From a virus: a stretch of DNA of 51,749 nt. Positions 47,169 to 51,749 of this stretch are shown piece by piece. Positions within the stretch are counted from its first letter, which is position 1. Each line of letters opens with the position of its first letter. The translations under genes were made by a program, and so were the position numbers. Below the pieces are notes generated by a model. The model was not told where the DNA came from and ran no database searches. It was given only the letters and a program-made list of their open reading frames with translations. Location of the stretch: positions 1 through 51,749 of the IMG/VR virus record IMGVR_UViG_3300024518_003367, one strand, 5' to 3'.

Positions 47169-47197
47169 AACCTAATCAATAGTGCATATCTTGTCAA
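47169..47197 (-). promoter_or_regulatory. early-type promoter for 46886-47125 operon
   Basis: TTGACA (47192-47197), 17-base spacer, TAGGTT (47169-47174); leader GGTTACTGACTC at 47147-47158. Duplicate of the promoter at 46382-46410 over 52 bases. Confidence 0.87.
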
Positions 47198-47210
47198 GGG
47201 CCAATTTTGG

Positions 47211-47320
47211 AGGTGGTTGACTGCTGGTGACACGACTGCTTTCTCAGTCTACGAGGCACCGGAATCTCCCGTATGGGAGCCCTGATGGAAAGTCCCCTAG
47301 CCACCAACAATGAACCACCT
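47211..47320 (-). ncRNA. possible branched structured RNA
   Basis: An outer stem AGGTGGTT/AACCACCT (47211-47218 with 47313-47320) encloses GACTG/CAGTC (47234-47249), CTCCC/GGGAG (47266-47279) and GGTG/CACC pairs. It follows directly after the tRNA-like element at 47329-47399 in the same transcript direction. It lacks a T-loop, so it is not a tRNA. Folding by eye only. Confidence 0.35.
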
Positions 47321-47328
47321 GCTGCTAA

Positions 47329-47399
47329 TGGAAGCGGTGGGAATCGAACCCACACCGGGCGAGGACTACTCAGTCGCGCGGTCAGTCACCTTCGCCCCC
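47329..47399 (-). tRNA. degenerate tRNA-like element
   Basis: Acceptor GGGGGCG/CGCTTCC (two G:U pairs) and T-arm GTGGG-TTCGATT-CCCAC are intact, with an A discriminator. The region between holds 39 bases, almost tRNA-sized, but no clean five-pair anticodon stem; GACTGAGTAGTC can form a short hairpin. It starts eight bases after the stop of 47407-47625. A decayed tRNA or a processing signal. Confidence 0.5.
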
Positions 47400-47406
47400 T
47401 CCTTAC

Positions 47407-47625
47407 TTACACTACTACGGTGCTCATCCCTGCTGCGTACCGCCGGCTGAACTCGGCGTTGACCACGTCGATGTCCTGCCTTGCCTGTCGAATCGATTCG
47501 GAGGTTCCGCTGACATGGAAGATCCGATTGTGACAACTTCTCCAGAGGTGATTCAGCGTGTTCACCGTAACGCCCCTGACGTCCTCGGCCTGCAACCGTT
47601 CGTAGTCCAATTGTACCAGTGCCAT
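47407..47625 (-). CDS. hypothetical protein, 72 aa
   Basis: MALVQLDYERLQAEDVRGVT, then LNHLWRSCHNRIFHVSGTSE and RQARQDIDVVNAEFSRRYAA, a helical protein. GAGGGGGAC ribosome site, led by the promoter at 47669-47697. Unknown function. Confidence 0.7.
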   Translation of the reverse strand: MALVQLDYERLQAEDVRGVTVNTLNHLWRSCHNRIFHVSGTSESIRQARQDIDVVNAEFSRRYAAGMSTVVV

Positions 47626-47668
47626 CGTGTCCCCCTCGAGTGTTGAGTCAGTAACCGTTGCTACACAC

Positions 47669-47697
47669 AAGGTAATCAATGGTGCATACCAGCGCAA
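47669..47697 (-). promoter_or_regulatory. early-type promoter for 47407-47625
   Basis: TTGCGC (47692-47697, weaker than TTGACA), 17-base spacer, TACCTT (47669-47674); leader GGTTACTGACTC at 47645-47656. Confidence 0.75.
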
Positions 47698-47715
47698 CCC
47701 CCAATTTCCTCGAGT

Positions 47716-47763
47716 GGACCGGACGGGAATCGAACCCGCCTTCCCAGTCGCGTGTACCGGCCC
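47716..47763 (-). ncRNA. T-arm minihelix 2 (tRNA-like without anticodon arm)
   Basis: Seven-base acceptor-like stem GGGCCGG/CCGGTCC, a 17-base linker containing CGCGACTGGGAAG, and a T-arm GCGGG-TTCGATT-CCCGT; 48 bases in all. There is no D-arm or anticodon arm. The acceptor/T-arm minihelix is the minimal form recognised by RNase P. Confidence 0.6.
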
Positions 47764-47768
47764 GGGAG

Positions 47769-47843
47769 GAGAAGTTGAGGAACCAGAGGGGGGAATCGAA
47801 CCCACCCATTCCCAGTGCGCTTGCTCTGGCCCCCCAACCTCTC
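47769..47843 (-). ncRNA. T-arm minihelix 1 on a 20-bp stem
   Basis: A continuous 20-pair stem (47824-47843 with 47769-47788, including several G:U pairs) carries a T-arm GTGGG-TTCGATT-CCCCC and an 18-base linker with GCGCACTGGGAATGG. It lies between the stop of 47863-48219 and minihelix 2, and shares the ACTGGGAA linker core with it. Confidence 0.65.
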
Positions 47844-47862
47844 AGGACTTTGACTCGAACCT

Positions 47863-48219
47863 TTAACTCGTTTTGTGCGCCCGGCCGTAGCGAGCGACCT
47901 CGGACGTTTCCGTGATCGTGTCCTCCCAGCCCTTGTTCTTACGGGCCTCGTCCGCCTTGGCCTCGGCAATGATCGCAGCCTTGAGGAGTTTAGTCGCGAA
48001 CTCCACAGCATAGTGTGCCTCCATCCCGTTGACCTCGGCAAACGTGTTGACACGCTTAGTCTCTCTCTCTTCGCCGTATGGCTTGATCGATTCGACGGCG
48101 CTGAATGACACCGTGTGGTCCGAATGGACACGGAACCCGATGTGCTGAGTGACATTCTCGTTCTTGCCATAGTGCTGGACAGTTTGCTGCTCCAGCTGGC
48201 CAGTGGTGATCTCGGTCAC
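47863..48219 (-). CDS. hypothetical protein, 118 aa
   Basis: GTG start at 48219 behind GGGAGGTACGTC, overlapping the upstream stop as GTGA. MTEITTGQLEQQTVQHYGKN, then VHSDHTVSFSAVESIKPYGE and HYAVEFATKLLKAAIIAEAK; alpha/beta with Lys/Glu-rich end. The stop lies in a CTTTAACTCG repeat. Unknown function. Confidence 0.7.
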   Translation of the reverse strand: MTEITTGQLEQQTVQHYGKNENVTQHIGFRVHSDHTVSFSAVESIKPYGEERETKRVNTFAEVNGMEAHYAVEFATKLLKAAIIAEAKADEARKNKGWEDTITETSEVARYGRAHKTS

Positions 48220-48719
48220 GACGTACCTCCCATCTGTGCGACGTAGAAATTCGCCGCGCCCTGCGCCTCTTCCTCGCTGTCATACCAATCCATGTCCTCG
48301 TCCGGCCGGTCGGGTCCGTGTGGTGACACCTTCCACTGATTCGGCATACCGATGTCGCTGTAGTCGAACAACATCACCGCAGGCGTCGTGTCCTCGCCGT
48401 ACCGGACGAACTGTCTCACCGGGGCCACTTTCACGTTGCGGTTGTGGTCGGGGACGATCTCACTGACGGTCCCGTCGAGGTCAATCACCTGCTGCTTGTA
48501 CTCTACCCTGATGAACGCCTTGTTCGCGTCAGGATGTGGTCCGGTGCAGATGACGCCAGCCAGTGCGAAGATCACGGCTTTGCCGTCACCGTTTGAGGTG
48601 ACCTGATAGCCGCTGGTGCCGCGCCGCAACCGCATCCCGTCGGCCAGCCGGAGGATCGTGCCCGGCTCCACCTTCAGGACGATCGCGCCGTTGCCGTGTA
48701 CCTGCTCGAGTGAAAACAT
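48216..48719 (-). CDS. hypothetical beta-rich protein, 167 aa
   Basis: MFSLEQVHGNGAIVLKVEPG, then TSNGDGKAVIFALAGVICTG and RVEYKQQVIDLDGTVSEIVP, followed by a helical end EEEAQGAANFYVAQMG. AAGGGGGCACG ribosome site. Led by promoter 48826-48854 with an unusually long leader. Unknown function. Confidence 0.72.
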   Translation of the reverse strand: MFSLEQVHGNGAIVLKVEPGTILRLADGMRLRRGTSGYQVTSNGDGKAVIFALAGVICTGPHPDANKAFIRVEYKQQVIDLDGTVSEIVPDHNRNVKVAPVRQFVRYGEDTTPAVMLFDYSDIGMPNQWKVSPHGPDRPDEDMDWYDSEEEAQGAANFYVAQMGGTS

Positions 48720-48825
48720 CGTGCCCCCTTGCTGTTAAGTAAGTCAGTAACCATCAGTGCGATGAGTGACGAACCCCGTCAAGGCTTTGCAGTCCAATCA
48801 AAGGCCCGCCCCTCACGCTAGGCAC

Positions 48826-48854
48826 AAGGTAATCAATGGCACATATTCTGTCAA
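48826..48854 (-). promoter_or_regulatory. early-type promoter for 48216-48719 operon
   Basis: TTGACA (48849-48854), 17-base spacer, TACCTT (48826-48831). The leader GGTTACTGACTT (48741-48752) is about 70 bases downstream rather than 10-20; a second poor TTGACG box lies between them. Nothing else is seen in the 48720-48964 gap. Confidence 0.8.
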
Positions 48855-48964
48855 GAGGGGAAAGTGGGCAGAGGATGTGATGCCCAGCACAGGTCGAATT
48901 TTATGGATGAACGCCCGACTCCGGCGCCCCTCGAGTGGCCAGTTTAGAGACTTGGCTTAGGTCT

Positions 48965-49132
48965 TTAACTCGCGATCGAGATCTCGTCCACCTTGAAGGT
49001 AGTGCCTTCGACGTCCTTGGTGCAGATCAGGCCGCACTTGAACGCCCGTTCCTTGTCCGTGTAAAACATGTCGGTATCGGGCCCCATGTGCCTCCCGTTT
49101 GCATGATAGTACGTCACGCGCCATGCTGTCAT
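48965..49132 (-). CDS. hypothetical small protein, 55 aa
   Basis: ATG 49132 overlaps the upstream TGA as ATGA. MTAWRVTYYHANGRHMGPDT, then DKERAFKCGLICTKDVEGTT: a beta-alpha-beta arrangement that recalls other small phage proteins of unknown function. The stop is within a CTTTAACTCG copy. Clean overlap supports it despite its length. Confidence 0.65.
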   Translation of the reverse strand: MTAWRVTYYHANGRHMGPDTDMFYTDKERAFKCGLICTKDVEGTTFKVDEISIAS

Positions 49133-49428
49133 GATGCCGTCCCCTCTTCCTCGTCAGTCAGGGCGAGGGAAGCCAGCAACCCCATGATGGACGCGCTCGC
49201 CTCCTCAACTCTCTTTAACTCGGTGATCGCCTCGGCGTCGAATGTCTGCTTGCCGACTCGCTTCCGCATCGTACCGTACCGAGCCTCGCGCAGGATGGCG
49301 ACGAAATCGGCGTGCCCGGCGGCGTCCACCGTGATGATTGTGTGCGCCGGCCGGAAGACAGCGGGAGTCTCGCCCTCGAAGTCTCCACCACCCACCTTCG
49401 TTTCAGGCACTAGTTTGACTCGGATCAT
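49129..49428 (-). CDS. hypothetical protein, 99 aa
   Basis: ATG 49428 overlaps the previous stop. MIRVKLVPETKVGGGDFEGE, then RPAHTIITVDAAGHADFVAI and a coiled-coil-like end TELKRVEEASASIMGLLASL. No family recognised. Confidence 0.7.
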   Translation of the reverse strand: MIRVKLVPETKVGGGDFEGETPAVFRPAHTIITVDAAGHADFVAILREARYGTMRKRVGKQTFDAEAITELKRVEEASASIMGLLASLALTDEEEGTAS

Positions 49429-49601
49429 CGGATCTCCCTCACGGTCGCCCGCTGTACCTCGGGCGATAACTCGGGGACGTCGGCCCGGCGTGTGTCGTCG
49501 CACGCCACACACAGGACGGGGAAGCCATGGGCCTTCTCGAAGTACGTACCGCACCACGAACACATCAGGCCATCGAGCATATCGTTAGCGACCTCACCCA
49601 T
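49425..49601 (-). CDS. small zinc-ribbon protein, 58 aa
   Basis: ATG 49601 overlaps the upstream gene by eight bases. LMCSWCGTYFEKAHGFPVLC then VACDDT is a compact CxxC...CxxC ribbon common in small phage and actinobacterial proteins of unknown function. Confidence 0.72.
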   Translation of the reverse strand: MGEVANDMLDGLMCSWCGTYFEKAHGFPVLCVACDDTRRADVPELSPEVQRATVREIR

Positions 49602-49827
49602 TGGACGGCCATGGGTCAGCGTTGAACACGACGTTCGTGCCATGACGACGGGCCGTCACTTCCGGCACGGCGACCTCGATGCCGTGCGGCACAGCGTTGA
49701 CGTGAATCCTCAATGCGGCCACGTCGTCGTAGAGGCCAGCCTCTTTGACGTTCTTCGTGTACCCTTGGTGGTTCGGTCGCCACCACATGCGATGTTCGTG
49801 CGACCAAATCATGTACTGTTCACCCAT
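49594..49827 (-). CDS. conserved small phage protein, 77 aa
   Basis: MGEQYMIWSHEHRMWWRPNH then QGYTKNVKEAGLYDDVAALR: the opening 'YxIWSxEHxxWWRPNxxGYT' phrase is a recurring motif in small proteins of unrelated tailed phages; function unknown. Overlaps both neighbours by eight bases. Confidence 0.75.
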   Translation of the reverse strand: MGEQYMIWSHEHRMWWRPNHQGYTKNVKEAGLYDDVAALRIHVNAVPHGIEVAVPEVTARRHGTNVVFNADPWPSNG

Positions 49828-50218
49828 TGATCAACCCCTTGATCTCCTCGACCGTCTCAAGAGCCAAGACGTTATCTACGTCTCGCTTGAACGAAATCAC
49901 CGAACCGTCATGCACCCCGGCGTCCGCCTCTGGAAAAGATTTCTTGCAGTCAGGCACCACGTCGGTGTCAACGACCATGATGCTCGGCTTGACAGATTGA
50001 ATAGTGTCAGACGAAAGAAGAATCTTGTTCCCATCCCGGTTGGTTACTTCGATCTTCTTGTCCGATACAGCCAGCTGCGCTCGGATGTCTTCGAGCGCGA
50101 GGCAGAGCGCGGTGACGGCGCTGGTGATCGCCATGCCGATCTCGAACGGACCAGCAGGGCTTGCGGCCTTTAACTCGCTCGCCGCCTCAAAGAGAAGACT
50201 CTGAGCATCTTTGTTCAT
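49820..50218 (-). CDS. hypothetical protein, 132 aa
   Basis: MNKDAQSLLFEAASELKAAS, with a helical first half (FEIGMAITSAVTALCLALED) and a beta-type second half (VTNRDGNKILLSSDTIQSVK, GSVISFKRDVDNVLAL). No family recognised. ATG overlaps the preceding stop as ATGA. Confidence 0.7.
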   Translation of the reverse strand: MNKDAQSLLFEAASELKAASPAGPFEIGMAITSAVTALCLALEDIRAQLAVSDKKIEVTNRDGNKILLSSDTIQSVKPSIMVVDTDVVPDCKKSFPEADAGVHDGSVISFKRDVDNVLALETVEEIKGLING

Positions 50219-50586
50219 ACAGACCTCGCAAATTCACGTCCGTTGTCTGATACCATACGGAGAAACTCGGTTCGAAAATCCAAAAATTCTTTTCGGGCCC
50301 GGTTGCGATACTCGTCCAGAACGTCGGACCAATCGTAGCAGGGCTCGTCCATCTCCATGAGCTTGGCGACCGGGTGGTCGGACCACAGCACGGTGTTGCC
50401 TCGCTCGTCTATCGGCAGGCCACCGATGGCGTCGGTCACGTTGCTGATGTAGTCGGACACCTTGTCCCAGTTCACGTTGTAGAACTCAGCCGAATCCTCG
50501 GCGTTCGAAACGATGTGTTGCTCGACGTCGGCCATGAGGCGGTCGGTGTTCGCTCGCAGAATCAGACGTGAGACTTGGATGATCAT
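50215..50586 (-). CDS. hypothetical protein, 123 aa
   Basis: MIIQVSRLILRANTDRLMAD, then NVNWDKVSDYISNVTDAIGG and YRNRARKEFLDFRTEFLRMV, mostly helical. Overlaps its neighbours by four bases at each end. Unknown function. Confidence 0.7.
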   Translation of the reverse strand: MIIQVSRLILRANTDRLMADVEQHIVSNAEDSAEFYNVNWDKVSDYISNVTDAIGGLPIDERGNTVLWSDHPVAKLMEMDEPCYDWSDVLDEYRNRARKEFLDFRTEFLRMVSDNGREFARSV

Positions 50587-50945
50587 CGGCGTGGCCCCCG
50601 CTGGCCCAGCATGACGCCAGTCATGTTACGAGAGACGTCGTCCGATACTTCCTTGGGAACGATTGGGAAAATGTCGGACCCGCCGCACTCGGGGCACTCG
50701 TCCAAGGGAGACTTGAACTTGGTGTCGCAGTCTTCGCACTTCCACCGGGGCTTCGCCGCCCGCCAATCGGCCACCTTGCGCGACAACTCGGCCTCATCTA
50801 GAGAGCGCGGGTCAACGTGCAGCCATGCGATGAACCCCTCGGCACTCTCGTCGTCGGAGAAGACGGGGCCGAAGGCCCAGTCGCTGGTGTTGCAGAACAT
50901 GATCTGCTGCCCACTCCGCTCGTCCTTCATGATCTCTACGCTCAT
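50583..50945 (-). CDS. protein with C-terminal zinc ribbon, 120 aa
   Basis: ATG 50945 after GAGAGGAGCAGG: MSVEIMKDERSGQQIMFCNT. The C-terminal WKCEDCDTKFKSPLDECPECGG is a clear four-Cys ribbon at about 70-90, like rubredoxin/zinc-ribbon domains. The N-terminal half (WAFGPVFSDDESAEGFIAWL) is unassigned. First gene of its operon. Confidence 0.75.
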   Translation of the reverse strand: MSVEIMKDERSGQQIMFCNTSDWAFGPVFSDDESAEGFIAWLHVDPRSLDEAELSRKVADWRAAKPRWKCEDCDTKFKSPLDECPECGGSDIFPIVPKEVSDDVSRNMTGVMLGQRGPRR

Positions 50946-50983
50946 TCCCTGCTCCTCTCTAAGCCAGTAACCATCTACCAAGC

Positions 50984-51012
50984 AACCTAATCAAAGGTAC
51001 ATATTCTGTCAA
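50984..51012 (-). promoter_or_regulatory. early-type promoter for 50583-50945 operon
   Basis: TTGACA (51007-51012), 17-base spacer, TAGGTT (50984-50989); leader variant GGTTACTGGCTT at 50961-50972. The TGA stop of the upstream gene is part of the -35 box. Confidence 0.83.
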
Positions 51013-51296
51013 GCCTCAGGTTCAAGCGGCCTGTCGATGGTGATGATGTCGCCCTCGGAGGCGAGCACCGTGTACTCCCGGTCGCGGATACAGATGGTGT
51101 CGCCCGGCTCGATGTCGGTGCCGTGCATCACCACGATCTTGGCCTTGGGTTTGGAGAAGAGGGCCTCCGCCGCCAGAAACATGACGGCCCAGAGAGCCCC
51201 GGCTAGTATCGACTTCCACCACGGGCCACCGACGAGGTAACCCACGGCGCCAGCGCCCCCGTAGAAGAGAAGAAGTTTCAGCTTAATCCGGTCCAT
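51009..51296 (-). CDS. two-helix membrane protein with beta tail, 95 aa
   Basis: ATG 51296: MDRIKLKLLLFYGGAGAVGY. Two membrane helices (about 8-22 and 29-47, SILAGALWAVMFLAAEALF) and a C-terminal cytoplasmic barrel-like part (PGDTICIRDREYTVLASEGD). It may be involved in envelope processes; no family. Start overlaps the next gene's end by 19 bases. Confidence 0.68.
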   Translation of the reverse strand: MDRIKLKLLLFYGGAGAVGYLVGGPWWKSILAGALWAVMFLAAEALFSKPKAKIVVMHGTDIEPGDTICIRDREYTVLASEGDIITIDRPLEPEA

Positions 51297-51749
51297 AAGG
51301 CCCCCAGTCCTGCAGCGGCGAAGAAGTGCCATTCGGCGTGATGTTTAGGTCTGACTTGCAACCCTATGAAAAACGTAGCCACACTAAGGAGGAGTAGCTG
51401 CCACTCCTGCCAGTGAAACAGAAACGCAATACCGTACACAGCGAGGAACATCCCACCAATTTTGTTCTCCATCGGGACGTCGAGTTGCTTCATACGGAGC
51501 CACCGTGAGGCGACAACGATGATCGGCGCAGCCACCAGCGGCCACCAACCCGGCCCAAGGATCGCGTACAGGAACAGGTACATACCGATGGCGTACATCG
51601 ACATCACGTCGTAGTGCGCCGGGCGCGAATCATCGGTGTGGTACTCACCACTACTGAGCGCCACCGCCACCATGAACAGCATGAAGAACAGCGGCGTGAA
51701 ATCGTAGACGCCAGTCTCGATCCAACCCCGTATCGGATGCGCCTGCCAC
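51278..51749 (-). CDS. multi-pass membrane protein, 5' truncated by window edge
   Basis: Reading frame is open to the right edge, so the start is beyond the window; ATG 51682 is only an internal candidate because the codons upstream read sensibly (GWIETGVYDFTPLFF). About four membrane helices are visible (LFFMLFMVAVAL, MYAIGMYLFLYAIL, IGGMFLAVYGIAFLF, LLLLSVATFFIGL). Unknown function. Confidence 0.65.
   Translation of the reverse strand, partial: WQAHPIRGWIETGVYDFTPLFFMLFMVAVALSSGEYHTDDSRPAHYDVMSMYAIGMYLFLYAILGPGWWPLVAAPIIVVASRWLRMKQLDVPMENKIGGMFLAVYGIAFLFHWQEWQLLLLSVATFFIGLQVRPKHHAEWHFFAAAGLGALWTGLS

Overview
The window reads as part of a tailed double-stranded DNA bacteriophage genome, probably a siphovirus-type virion. 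The proof is a contiguous, almost entirely minus-strand head-tail operon: large terminase, DUF4055-type portal, head morphogenesis protein, scaffold, coat protein, head completion proteins, tail tube, 1358-residue tape measure and distal tail proteins. The sequence is GC-rich and genes are packed with 1-8 base overlaps (ATGA, TGATG). A lipobox protein, a one-helix coiled-coil spanin-like protein and vegetative sigma-70 type promoters suggest a Gram-negative host. No replication polymerase, integrase or repressor was recognised, so lifestyle is unresolved, and a gene is cut at each edge.

Layout. 1-1268: small genes. 1269-2479: about 1.2 kb without protein genes, holding a promoter-to-terminator unit with many hairpins and an embedded tRNA, a candidate large ornate non-coding RNA, plus a 37-base inverted repeat. 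2480-2830: a lone plus-strand HTH-like gene. 2790-10447: tail fibre and appendage module, including a 1423-residue protein with dozens of ~22-residue repeats. 10448-13657: lysis and envelope module (endolysin, holin-like proteins, spanin-like protein, lipoprotein). 13706-33045: tail, head and packaging genes, interrupted by a glycosyltransferase/methyltransferase pair. 33113-33720: two plus-strand genes. 33717-39796: small accessory genes, many zinc-ribbon proteins, a tRNA cluster, a HEXXH lipoprotein and the small terminase, which lies over 4 kb from its large partner. 39797-40335: AT-rich, hairpin-rich gap. 40336-42870: an island dense in GGCGCC/GGCGCGCC palindromes with an ArdC-like antirestriction gene. 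42871-43857: about 1 kb gap with ten copies of an 18-bp dyad. 43858-51749: early-type small genes.

The right-hand region is organised as many short transcripts, each led by a near-identical minus-strand promoter (TTGACA, 17-bp spacer, TAGGTT or TACCTT), then a conserved start-associated leader (GGTTACTGACTCA) and a purine-rich ribosome binding site. Late genes form one long operon in which order predicts function. The most unusual content is RNA: the large hairpin-rich RNA, odd tRNAs (an initiator-like tRNA-Met, leucine tRNAs without a long variable arm, a tRNA with an oversized anticodon loop), tRNA 3' ends lying 1-3 bases before start codons, and two T-arm minihelices without anticodon arms. 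The dyad array at 43478-43727 is the best candidate for an origin, centromere or multi-operator control region.
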